DNA of 64,000 nt from Demequina mangrovi (GTDB lineage Bacteria > Actinomycetota > Actinomycetes > Actinomycetales > Demequinaceae), in the NCBI RefSeq assembly GCF_000759715.1, contig NZ_BBLU01000004.1, positions 1 to 64,000 on the forward strand, read 5' to 3'. Shown here piece after piece: positions 44,622-52,651 of the stretch. Numbering within the stretch: position 1 is the stretch's first letter; each line of letters opens with the position of its first letter. The notes under the pieces were generated by a model. It saw only the letters and a list, made by a program, of their open reading frames with translations, had not been told where the DNA came from and made no database searches. A program made the translations under genes and the position numbers.

Positions 44622-45376
44622 CACGAGTCTCCGTCGGTGTTCTCAGCGATCGCCGCAAGGATCCGCGGCGCCAGGTCCGGACGGCACACCACCAGGTCGG
44701 GCAGGTACGGGTCCGCGTCATTGTAGAGGAGCGGCGAACCATCGATGCGGGAGGTGTGCAGCCCTGCTGCGCGTGCCACGGCGATGGGCGCCGCGGAGTC
44801 CCATTCGTACTGGCCGCCCGCGTGGACGTAGGCGTCGACCTGGCCGCGCGCGACGGCGGAGATCTTCACGCCTGCGGATCCCATGGGCACCAGCTCGGCA
44901 TCGAGTGCGGCGCGCACCGGCTCGGTGATGGCGGGCGGGCGCGAGCGCGACACGGCAAGGCGCAACGGCGCACCGTCGGTGCGCTCGGGAGCGGGAGCCA
45001 CCTCGGCGGAGTTGAGGACCAGTTCCTCGTCCGGGATCGCGACCGCGCCGAGCGTCAGATCGCCGGACTCCCACAGCGCGACGTGCACCGCCCAATCCGC
45101 GCGCCCCTCGGAGAACTCCCGCGTGCCATCGAGCGGGTCGATGATCCACACGCGCGAGGCGATGAGCCGCGCGGGGGAGTCCTTCGCCTCCTCGCTCAGC
45201 ACCGCATCGTCCGGACGATGCTCGGCCAGGAGCGCGGCGAGGACGGACTGCGCCGCGGCGTCGCCCGCCTTGCCCAGCTCCTTGCCCTCGAGCCCCGACT
45301 CCCACCGCACCCGCAGCAGTTCCTCGCCGGCGGCCCGAGCCAGCATGGTGCCCAGCTCTGCATCGCTCAATGTCAC
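44621..45376 (-). CDS. cysQ: 3'(2'),5'-bisphosphate nucleotidase (PAP phosphatase, CysQ)
   Basis: 251 residues of the inositol-monophosphatase superfamily. SEEAKD, WIIDPLDGTREFSEGR and YEWDSAAPIAVARAAG are the metal-binding motifs, in the CysQ arrangement. It hydrolyses PAP to AMP; PAP is the by-product of every PAPS-dependent sulfotransfer and inhibits sulfotransferases. As first gene of the operon it fits a sulfation, rather than only an assimilation, role. GTG 45376 follows GAAGGGACG. It diverges from the DUF4012 gene over a 146-base gap. Confidence 0.92.
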   Translation of the reverse strand: MTLSDAELGTMLARAAGEELLRVRWESGLEGKELGKAGDAAAQSVLAALLAEHRPDDAVLSEEAKDSPARLIASRVWIIDPLDGTREFSEGRADWAVHVALWESGDLTLGAVAIPDEELVLNSAEVAPAPERTDGAPLRLAVSRSRPPAITEPVRAALDAELVPMGSAGVKISAVARGQVDAYVHAGGQYEWDSAAPIAVARAAGLHTSRIDGSPLLYNDADPYLPDLVVCRPDLAPRILAAIAENTDGDS

Positions 45377-45522
45377 TCGTACGTCCCTTCGGAGTTGTCG
45401 CGCACCCTACCAAGGCGATGTGACAGGAAAACAACGGGGAGTCGATTGTGCCGCGAAGGCGCAGTTTGTCACCGCCGCTATTGTCATGAGCCATGCTCAT
45501 CGTCATCTCCGAGGCTCGATAA
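45377..45522. promoter_or_regulatory. Divergent region between cysQ and second DUF4012 gene
   Basis: 146 bases. TATTGT at 45479-45484 is a plausible -10 for the DUF4012 gene. ATGAGC-CAT-GCTCAT (45486-45500) is an exact 6-base inverted repeat just downstream, a possible operator. I could not fix a promoter for the cysQ operon. One site here could couple PAPS supply with EPS set 2. Confidence 0.45.
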
Positions 45523-47283
45523 ATGGCACGTCACAGCGGTTCCCGGCCCGAGCGGCGACACATCCTGCGCTGGGTCGCTGTTGCTCTGGCCGCCGCCTTT
45601 GTCTGCGTCGGCGTGCTCCTGGCTGTCGACGCGCTGACGCTGCTCTCTGCGAAGAACTCACTGACCGAGCACGCAGCGGGCGCACGTGAGGCCCTGGACG
45701 AACGCGATGTCAGCGCGCTTGCGGTCGAGGTCGCGGCGCTCGACGAGTCGGCGCAGAAGTTCGCCGCTGCCACGGACGGCCCCGTGTGGTGGATCGCCGC
45801 ACACACTCCGTGGCTGAGCAACCAGGCGCGTCCCCTGATGGCTGCCGGGTCCGCCGTCGAGACGATCGCGTCGGATGCACTCGCCCCCCTGGTCCAGATG
45901 GGCGAGCTCGACGCGCTCGCCGTGCCCGGCTTCGAGGACGGCCGGATCGATCCGTACGTCCTCGAGCCCTATCGCGAGCCGGTGTCCCAGGCGGCCGCGA
46001 CGCTCGCGACCCAGACGGCCGCGATTGCGGCGATCGATCTCGCGGGGACAGTCGATTGGATCAGCGAACCGATCATGGACCTGGAGCAGCAGCTCGGTGA
46101 GGTGCGCGACCTCGCTCAGGGGGGCTACGTGGCGACGGAGCTGCTGCCCGCGATGCTCGGCGGCGAAGGTCAGCGCACCTACCTGGTGATGGTGCAGAAC
46201 AACGCGGAGCCGCGCGCGACGGGGGGCATCCCCGGTGCCGTGATCAAGATGACCGTCGACGAGGGCCGCATCGCGATGGTCACCTACGTGCCAGGCGGAA
46301 GCATGACCGACCGCGACGGGGTGGGAGGACTCACCGAGGAGGAGGAGCGAATCTTCACCCGGCGCATGGAGGTCTTTCCGCAGGACGTGAACTTCACGCC
46401 CGAGTACCCGAGAGCCGCGGAGATGATGACGCGCTTCTGGGCGAACGAGTTCGGCGAGGACGTCGACGGCGTGATCTCTGTCGATCCCGTTGCCCTGGGC
46501 TGGATGCTCCAAGGGGCGCCGGCGGTCGAGATCGGTCCGTTCACCATCACGAGCAAGAACCTTGCGAGGGTGATGCTGAAGGAATCGTACCTGGAGTTCC
46601 CGGAGCCGAAGGATCAGGACGCGTTCTTCGCCGAGGCCGCTGCCGAGCTCTTTGGCCGCATCGCCAGTGGTGAGGGCACCGCACTCGAGGGGGTGGAGCG
46701 TGCGATCAAGAAGGGACGCTTCATGGTGTGGTCGCGCGATGACGCCGAGCAGGACCTGCTCGCCACCACCCAGATCGCCGGGGCGTTCCTTGAGCGCGAG
46801 GATGCGCTGGGCATCTTCATCAACGACGGCTCCGGTTCCAAGATCGGCTGGTACATCGACAGCGAGACCACCGTCACCAACCGCCTGTGCACCGACGGAA
46901 CGCTCGACGGCCAGACGGTCGAGATCACGTACACGCATGCCTTCGACGGTGATGTGGCGGATCTCCCGTGGTACGTCAGCGGTGGCGACGTCTATGTTCC
47001 GGCCGGCGAGTTCCACGCGAATGTCATGGTTTTCCCTCCCGTGGGCGCCGGTGTGGCGCAATTCTCACGTGACGGTGAGCCCGGCGAGATTGGCGCCGAA
47101 ATGTACGAGCGACGCGGGGTGGCGACGGCGCGCATATCGCTTACGCCGGGGCAGAGCACCACTCTACGATTCGAGATTGCGGCGAGCGAGGAGGGCTTGA
47201 CCCCGCCGTCGGTGATCGAGACCCCTGGCCCGAAACCTGATGTTTACATCAAGGGGGCGGACGAATTCTCCGACGACTGTTAG
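45523..47283 (+). CDS. DUF4012 protein, membrane-anchored (copy 2)
   Basis: 586 residues, same plan as copy 1: basic start, one helix (about 14-36), extracytoplasmic DUF4012 region. Blocks QRTYLVMVQNNAEPRATGGI, FPQDVNFTPEYPRAAEM and INDGSGSKIGWY are nearly identical to copy 1, while the rest has drifted, so the blocks probably form the active or binding site. Each EPS set thus carries one copy. It is followed after 58 bases by a small surface protein gene, possibly co-transcribed. ATG 45523 starts the basic N-terminus. Function not established. Confidence 0.85.
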   Translation: MARHSGSRPERRHILRWVAVALAAAFVCVGVLLAVDALTLLSAKNSLTEHAAGAREALDERDVSALAVEVAALDESAQKFAAATDGPVWWIAAHTPWLSNQARPLMAAGSAVETIASDALAPLVQMGELDALAVPGFEDGRIDPYVLEPYREPVSQAAATLATQTAAIAAIDLAGTVDWISEPIMDLEQQLGEVRDLAQGGYVATELLPAMLGGEGQRTYLVMVQNNAEPRATGGIPGAVIKMTVDEGRIAMVTYVPGGSMTDRDGVGGLTEEEERIFTRRMEVFPQDVNFTPEYPRAAEMMTRFWANEFGEDVDGVISVDPVALGWMLQGAPAVEIGPFTITSKNLARVMLKESYLEFPEPKDQDAFFAEAAAELFGRIASGEGTALEGVERAIKKGRFMVWSRDDAEQDLLATTQIAGAFLEREDALGIFINDGSGSKIGWYIDSETTVTNRLCTDGTLDGQTVEITYTHAFDGDVADLPWYVSGGDVYVPAGEFHANVMVFPPVGAGVAQFSRDGEPGEIGAEMYERRGVATARISLTPGQSTTLRFEIAASEEGLTPPSVIETPGPKPDVYIKGADEFSDDC

Positions 47284-47341
47284 CATGATCGAGATTGTTC
47301 ACCGGCGCCGCGTCTGGGGGGCCGAACCTGGGAGGATAGAA

Positions 47342-47848
47342 ATGATCGCTCGATCCATCGCGACCGTGGCGCTCGCTGGCGCTGCTGTGCTCGCACCGAC
47401 TGCTGCGTTCGCAGAGACCTACCCGGCGCCTGAGGGCGCCCTCACCTGCTCGGTGACCGAGGTTCCCGTCTCGACCGCCTTCACCTGCACCGGCACCTCC
47501 ACCGATGGCGAGGAGGCCGTGCTTCAGGCCACCACGTCCGGCGAGGATGCTGTGATCGCCGGCACCGTCTCGTCCGCGGTCGAGGACATCACCAGCGGCT
47601 CGGTGACCTGGGATGTGACCGCTCCGTCGGAGGTCGGCACCATCGGCTTCACCTTGGTGATCGACGGTACCGCCGTTGACACCGCGACCGTGAACGTGGT
47701 CGCGACCTCCACGTCGGGTGGCTCTGGCAGCCTCTCGACGACCGGTTTTGAGAATGCGGGCCTCGCCATCGGTGCGGGCGCGCTGCTTGTCGCAGGCGCC
47801 GCGACCGTCTACATTGCGGCTCGTCGTCGCTCGGCACAGAGCGTCTGA
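47342..47848 (+). CDS. Small secreted surface protein with noncanonical sorting-like tail (LSTTGF)
   Basis: 168 residues: signal peptide ending TAAFA, one beta-rich domain of about 90 residues with a Cys pair, a short Ser/Gly linker, then LSTTGF, a hydrophobic helix and R-R-R. It is the counterpart of the protein at 18718 (LSGTGF tail). Both are small, both accompany EPS genes, and neither has LPXTG. They may be anchors or receptors for the polysaccharide, which is inference. ATG 47342 has GGGAGGA upstream; a G6 tract lies further up at 47316-47321. A perfect terminator follows. Confidence 0.8.
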   Translation: MIARSIATVALAGAAVLAPTAAFAETYPAPEGALTCSVTEVPVSTAFTCTGTSTDGEEAVLQATTSGEDAVIAGTVSSAVEDITSGSVTWDVTAPSEVGTIGFTLVIDGTAVDTATVNVVATSTSGGSGSLSTTGFENAGLAIGAGALLVAGAATVYIAARRRSAQSV

Positions 47849-47864
47849 CCTCACTGCTCGTATT

Positions 47865-47903
47865 GATCGGAGGGGATGCGGCATTGCCGCATCCCCTCCG
47901 ATC
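47865..47903 (+). terminator. Perfect 18-bp hairpin terminator
   Basis: Arms 47865-47882 and 47886-47903 are exact complements with the 3-base loop ATT, starting 17 bases after the surface-protein stop codon. It closes the DUF4012/surface-protein unit. Confidence 0.82.
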
Positions 47904-48076
47904 GCGTTCGGGGGTCGTTCGAGCGCCACCTATGTTCGGGGCCAACGCGGTCCAGGTGGGCACGGCGTTCCGCCCACAAAGTAAGACCGTCGACTACGGT
48001 CAGTACACCGATGACGGGTCGGCTCATGTGCTCCCGGCGAGCCTGCGGCCAAGCCTCCGCCGCGGGATATCACTCG

Positions 48077-49456
48077 ATGCGTTTGACCGGTTGCTCTTAT
48101 CCCGCAAGACATGAGGAGTGCGCTACGTTCCACAACCTACTGCTGAAGGCGCGCCAGCTTCGCAATTCGCCTCACCTCAAGCACACCGGTGTCACCGCCG
48201 CCGTGACATACGTAGGAGTGGCGACAAGCCTGCTTTCGGCGCCGTTGGTCGCGCGCACGCTCGGCGCCGACGGCCGGGGAATGGTGGCGTCCGCCACGGC
48301 CGTGATCACCACGCTCGCCGTGGCTGCGTTCCTTGGGCTTCCGCGGGGCATGGGACTTCGCTTCGCACAGCAGGACGAGCGGTCGAACAGTGGCCTTGTT
48401 GTCATCGGCGGACTTGGGGTCATTGCAGCTGTCGCGGCGGTGCTCGCTGCGCCGCACCTGAGCAACGACAACCCGCAGACGACCGCGCTTATCCGCATCG
48501 CCTCGCTCGTACTGGTGTTTGCAGGCTACGGTCGACTGGGTGACGAGATCGCCATGATCCAGGGGCGATATGTCCTGCACAACGTCATCCGATCGGCCAC
48601 CTTGGTACTTCCGTCAACCGTACAGATCTTGTTGTTCGCGACGGGGCACCTCACGGTGGCATCGGCCTTCGCCGCCATGCTTGCCGGTCAGGTGCTCGCG
48701 ATCGGTATGGGGGCTGTCACGGCGGTGATGGACTTGCGTAGCGCGTCGACAGCGCCGACGCCTTGGGCGTTCAGCATCCGCCATTGGTCTAATACGGTGA
48801 TTGAAGCGCTCACCGGGAACCTCGATGTTGTCCTGCTGGCTGCGTGGAGCCACCCTGCCGAGGTCGGTGTCTACGCAGTCTCCGTCACTGTCGCAAATGC
48901 CACGGGTGGACTGACTCAGGCGCTCAACCAGACGCACTATGCGCGCTTTGCGGCGGCGGTGCGACGTGGTGAGCGAGTCTCGCTCAAGCGGGCGAGCAGG
49001 ACGGGATTGGCGTTGTCGGTGACAGTGGGGACTGTCGCTGCCATTGGCCTCTGGTTCGCGGCTGAACCCGTGTTTGGGCCCGACTTCGCGGCCCTCCCCG
49101 CAATCGGCGCGCTGATGATCGTGGCGCGAGCGATACAGGATCAGTGGCGCCTACGTGTCTTTCACGCCTCCGCGACACAGAAGAACGGTATGGTTGCGCC
49201 TGCGTCGGTGGCGGGTCTCGTCGTGCTTGTGAGTGCCTCAGCGCTCTTGCACGCGGAAGGAATGCTCGATGCTCGCATGATGGCGGCCACGATGATTGCG
49301 ATGGGCGCTTTCCGTGTTGGCCTCTATGGACTTCTCTCGAGGCGCAAGAGCGCGAAGATCCGTGCTCGCGTGGGAAGGGCTCAACGCGATCCGGCGGTTG
49401 AGAATGAACATCCCGCTACCGCCGCGAAGAGCCAGACTGAGCCTGGGGCACGTTGA
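48077..49456 (+). CDS. Wzx-type polysaccharide flippase (set 2)
   Basis: About 459 residues, twelve or more helices; THGxTAAVTYVGVA-like first helix (HTGVTAAVTYVGVATSLLSAPLVARTLGADGRG region, from about residue 40) and the family-typical R-T-L-G-A-D-G-R-G loop place it with oligosaccharide flippases. The start is a problem: ATG 48077 is in frame but lacks a ribosome site, whereas GAGGAG at 48113-48118 points to a start near 48127-48130 where no standard start codon is in frame. The long C-terminal tail is polar. Base composition is lower in G+C than genes before 47 kb. Confidence 0.78.
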   Translation: MRLTGCSYPARHEECATFHNLLLKARQLRNSPHLKHTGVTAAVTYVGVATSLLSAPLVARTLGADGRGMVASATAVITTLAVAAFLGLPRGMGLRFAQQDERSNSGLVVIGGLGVIAAVAAVLAAPHLSNDNPQTTALIRIASLVLVFAGYGRLGDEIAMIQGRYVLHNVIRSATLVLPSTVQILLFATGHLTVASAFAAMLAGQVLAIGMGAVTAVMDLRSASTAPTPWAFSIRHWSNTVIEALTGNLDVVLLAAWSHPAEVGVYAVSVTVANATGGLTQALNQTHYARFAAAVRRGERVSLKRASRTGLALSVTVGTVAAIGLWFAAEPVFGPDFAALPAIGALMIVARAIQDQWRLRVFHASATQKNGMVAPASVAGLVVLVSASALLHAEGMLDARMMAATMIAMGAFRVGLYGLLSRRKSAKIRARVGRAQRDPAVENEHPATAAKSQTEPGAR

Positions 49457-49519
49457 CACGTGTCGACCTCAAGCGCAGGGTAGTGGAGCGCTGCCGCCTT
49501 GTGTCGCTATGCTCCGCAT

Positions 49520-50215
49520 ATGTTGAGGGGTTATACGCGCGTCCGACAGGCTGCGTGCAGGGTGCGCCACGCGCTCTCCGCCAAGCCTGCAGTCCACTTT
49601 CTTCATCTGCCGAAGACAGGTGGTACAGCGGTGCGCGAAGCACTCAAGGGACAGGAGTTCGCCGGCGACTACAGGCTCCGCCTTCACGGGCACCGAACGA
49701 CGCTCATGGACATCCCGGTGGGCGAGCGCGTCATCTTCGCGATGCGGGATCCGGTTTCGCGATTCGAGTCTGCGTTCCGCAGCCGGCAGCGCCAGGGACG
49801 CCCACGCTACAACGTCCCGTGGACCACTGTCGAAGCTGAGGTGTTTGGCACGTTTGCCGATGCGAACGCGTTGGCGGTTGCTCTCGGTGAACCGGGAACC
49901 GTAGCGGGTGAGTTGGCGCGCCGCGCTATGTCGGAAGTCGGCCACTTCAGGCCCGTCACGAACTGGCTGGGCAGCGAGCACGATCTTGCGCGACGTGGCG
50001 ACGATATCTTCTTTGTGTTGAAGCAGTGGACGTTGGATGCCGACTTCGCCGAGCTCACGGCGTCTCTCGGGTTGGACACGAAGCTTCCGCAAGGCGACAC
50101 GGATGCGCATCGCTCCCCCGAGAGTGGTGGGACGACGATTGGCCCAATCGGGCTCGCCCACCTCCGAGAGTGGTACAGCGAGGACTACCGGATTCTCCAT
50201 GCACTCACGGAGTAG
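49520..50215 (+). CDS. Sulfotransferase (Sulfotransfer_2-like)
   Basis: Predicted PAPS-dependent carbohydrate sulfotransferase of 231 residues, no signal or membrane helix. FLHLPKTGGTAVRE places the 5'-phosphosulfate loop at residues 31-36; AMRDPVSRFESAFRSR supplies the 3'-phosphate site with Arg76 and Ser80. The spacing is that of the group including 2-O and chondroitin-type sulfotransferases. It likely sulfates an EPS precursor inside the cell. ATG 49520 is chosen over TTG 49499. It converges on the next sulfotransferase, stop codons 10 bases apart. Confidence 0.82.
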   Translation: MLRGYTRVRQAACRVRHALSAKPAVHFLHLPKTGGTAVREALKGQEFAGDYRLRLHGHRTTLMDIPVGERVIFAMRDPVSRFESAFRSRQRQGRPRYNVPWTTVEAEVFGTFADANALAVALGEPGTVAGELARRAMSEVGHFRPVTNWLGSEHDLARRGDDIFFVLKQWTLDADFAELTASLGLDTKLPQGDTDAHRSPESGGTTIGPIGLAHLREWYSEDYRILHALTE

Positions 50216-50224
50216 CAGTGCGTG

Positions 50225-51052
50225 CTAGTCCGCCCAGGGCAATGGACGGCCGAGCATAGTCCGCAACTCCACCGAGTCTTCGGCATACAGTGCCCGCAGT
50301 TCCGCGGCCACAGTCTCGTCGATGCCGTCGTACACCCGCGTGTTGCGCGGCGCGAAGTCAACGGATTCAGTCGCGCGCATTGGCCGGCCAATATGGGAAG
50401 CGGCGGCACTGACGAAACTGCGGGGGTCAGCGAACAGGTCCGAGGAGAAGCCGACAAGGATCTGTTCGGCGGGAAACTCGGCGTACCACCGCTTCAGTTG
50501 GCGGGCGTAGAAGCCGCGCTCCGCGTAGCTGAAATGCTCGGCTGCGGGAGCACGCAAGGCTCCGTTGCGAAGTGACCGCCATGCACCCGCGGTGCGTTCT
50601 TGCTCGAGTCTGAGGGCGGTTGCGAAGTCCTCCAACGGCTCGGTTCCGCGCGCACGTGAATGCTGGAAGTGCGAATACGCACGTTCGACTGGATCGCGAA
50701 GCACCGCGATGATGCGTGCCCGCGGAATCAGCGACGCGGCGCGATGAGGCACCTCAGGGTGTGCGAGGTAGAAGGGTGTGGCATCTCCGACGGCCCAGGA
50801 GTCGGAGCCCGGGCGGTCGTCCCGCGGGAAGTGGGCGCGATACCACGAGGCGCTGCGTTCATGGTTGTGGTCGAAGTAGTGAACTTCCTTGCGGAACGCT
50901 GGGCGGTAGTCTGAAAGTTGGTCGAGATACGCGCTCAGCGAGGTCGTTCCCGATTTCTGCGCGCCGATGATCAGGTAGTCAGGCAACGCCCGCCGACGCG
51001 CATCGGCCCTGCGTAGCGAGAACTTGAAACGGTTGCGTTGGCGCTCCATCAT
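50225..51052 (-). CDS. Sulfotransferase (Sulfotransfer_1, heparan-sulfate-type)
   Basis: 275 residues. DYLIIGAQKSGTTSLSAYL gives the 5'-PSB loop at 29-37, KEVHYFD matches the N-sulfotransferase/3-O type signature K-E-x-x-Y-F, and VLRDPVERAYSHFQ the 3'-phosphate site (Arg119, Ser127). It is therefore a different family branch from the convergent neighbour. No signal peptide, so it would act on cytoplasmic, lipid-linked intermediates. Donor PAPS can come from the cys operon 5 kb away. Minus-strand orientation with the BY-kinase gene upstream-divergent context suggests its own promoter within the 101-base gap after 51052. Confidence 0.88.
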   Translation of the reverse strand: MMERQRNRFKFSLRRADARRRALPDYLIIGAQKSGTTSLSAYLDQLSDYRPAFRKEVHYFDHNHERSASWYRAHFPRDDRPGSDSWAVGDATPFYLAHPEVPHRAASLIPRARIIAVLRDPVERAYSHFQHSRARGTEPLEDFATALRLEQERTAGAWRSLRNGALRAPAAEHFSYAERGFYARQLKRWYAEFPAEQILVGFSSDLFADPRSFVSAAASHIGRPMRATESVDFAPRNTRVYDGIDETVAAELRALYAEDSVELRTMLGRPLPWAD

Positions 51053-51153
51053 GTGGTGAGTCTATTGGTCCGCGAGACGTATTCGATCAGCGGTTCGAGG
51101 TGATCGTGATGGTGGTCCTCGGGCCGAGGGATATCAGGGAGCGCCCTGTGAGA

Positions 51154-52536
51154 CTACTTTGTTGCGCTCTCTGCGTAGCTGTAGCCGTAGCGTCCATATC
51201 CGTACGCATCGGGTCCCTTGGTCGGGAGCATCGTGAGCACCACCCCGGAAAGCGGGGCGCCGACCGTCTCCAGGCTCGCGATGGCGTTTTCGACCTGAGG
51301 GGCGTGAGCTTTTCCGGCCGCGACCACCAGGACGGTGCCGCCGACCAGGCGAGCGAGGACTGCAGCATCGGTCACCGGCAAGAGGGGCGGCGCGTCGTAG
51401 AGCACCACGTCGAATTCGCCGTCGAGCTTGTGGATCAGCGACTCCATCAACGAGCTTCCCAGAAGCTCGGAAGGATTCGGGGGAATGGATCCGGCAGGGA
51501 GCAGGTGAAGGTCGCTGCGGCCCCATCGCTGGATTGCATCTGCGAGCTCAAGTCTGCCGATCAGAACGTCGGTGAGACCCACGCCAGCTTCGACACTCAT
51601 GTACTGCGCCATCTTGGGCTTGCGGAGGTCAGCTCCGACGAGCAGTACGCGGGCTCCGGCATCCGCGAGCGTGATCGCGAGGTTGGCAGCGGTGGTCGAC
51701 TTGCCCTCGGACGGCACAGATGAGGTGATGACGAAGCTCCGTTCGCTTCGATCTGCGTCGAGGAACTGCAGGTTGGTACGCAGGGTTCGGAAGGACTCCG
51801 CACGGGGACTCATGGCGTCTTCGTGAACAATCAAAGGCCGAGTCTTGGCTTTCGGGTCAAAGACAATGCCACCGAGGACAGGTGCGTCGGTGATCCTCTC
51901 CAGGTCTCGCTCGTTCCGAACACGGGTGTCGAGCGTGGTACGCAGCACTGCGAGGCCGACGCCCAGCGCGAGGCCCAGGAGAAACCCGAGTGCAACGTTG
52001 AGCGTCTTCTTCGGAGCAGTTGGCACGGAGGGCACCTCTGCCTCCTGGACAACCGTAAGGCGCACGGGTGAGCCCGCCGCGGAGTCGGTCGTCTCGATCG
52101 ACTCGACTGTGTCAATTAGTTGTTGCGCGACAGCGGTTGCCAGTGAAGCTGAGAAGACGGGATCGGAGTCTGTGACCGTCACATCGATGACGGTCGTGCT
52201 TTGCGGTGCGGTTGCGGAGACCTTCCCTCGCACTGAGGCGACAGATCTGTTGAGCCCCAGGTCGTCGATCACCGGCTGAAGCACCGCAGAAGTCTTGACG
52301 AGGTCGGCATACGTCTTGACGCGCTGCTGCGTGAAGGAGTTGCCCTGTGCCAGCTCGGAGACATCGCTGGAGTTCGACGTGGAAACGAAGACCTTCGCCG
52401 ACGCTGTGTAGGTCGGCTCGGCGACGACGGAGTACGCAAGACCCGCGCCGCCACCGAGGACGGTGAGGACGACGATTGCAATCCAGTTCTTGCGAAGAAT
52501 GCGAAGGTAGTCCTGAAGTTCCACGGTATTCCTCAC
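51154..52536 (-). CDS. Polysaccharide co-polymerase with BY-kinase domain (set 2)
   Basis: 460 residues: Wzz domain with helices about 18-37 and 180-198, then a kinase domain with Walker A at 273-281 (SVPSEGKST), Walker A' at 298-305 and Walker B at 377-382. In Walker A' the first Asp is Gly301 (LLVGADLR), unlike set 1. The C-terminus keeps the usual tyrosine cluster (AYGYGRYGYSYA), the autophosphorylation tail that set 1 lacks. It would govern chain length of the second polymer. GTG 52536 is used; GTG 52524 is possible. Divergent from the priming-enzyme gene. Confidence 0.9.
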   Translation of the reverse strand: MRNTVELQDYLRILRKNWIAIVVLTVLGGGAGLAYSVVAEPTYTASAKVFVSTSNSSDVSELAQGNSFTQQRVKTYADLVKTSAVLQPVIDDLGLNRSVASVRGKVSATAPQSTTVIDVTVTDSDPVFSASLATAVAQQLIDTVESIETTDSAAGSPVRLTVVQEAEVPSVPTAPKKTLNVALGFLLGLALGVGLAVLRTTLDTRVRNERDLERITDAPVLGGIVFDPKAKTRPLIVHEDAMSPRAESFRTLRTNLQFLDADRSERSFVITSSVPSEGKSTTAANLAITLADAGARVLLVGADLRKPKMAQYMSVEAGVGLTDVLIGRLELADAIQRWGRSDLHLLPAGSIPPNPSELLGSSLMESLIHKLDGEFDVVLYDAPPLLPVTDAAVLARLVGGTVLVVAAGKAHAPQVENAIASLETVGAPLSGVVLTMLPTKGPDAYGYGRYGYSYAESATK

Positions 52537-52638
52537 TGCGGGGCCTCGGGTAGGCCGCGCGCTCGCAATTGTTCCATGCGCGCGGGCCAGTTAAGTGAAC
52601 TTCGTTGCGGCACTGCAAGTGCGCTCGGTCACACCCGG

Positions 52639-52644
52639 TACCCT
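52639..52644 (+). promoter_or_regulatory. -10 box of a leaderless priming-enzyme gene
   Basis: TACCCT ends 7 bases before GTG 52652, the spacing expected when transcription starts at the start codon. No clear -35. Confidence 0.5.
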
Positions 52645-52651
52645 GATGCGC

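Noticed and set aside
40411-45376. The cys operon as ordinary sulfate assimilation
   Set aside because: Not excluded, but the absence of reductases, the leading cysQ and the three sulfotransferases nearby favour PAPS for sulfation.
33756-47283. DUF4012 proteins as LytR-CpsA-Psr ligases
   Set aside because: They share one N-terminal helix and an EPS context, but I see no LCP arginine/aspartate motif.
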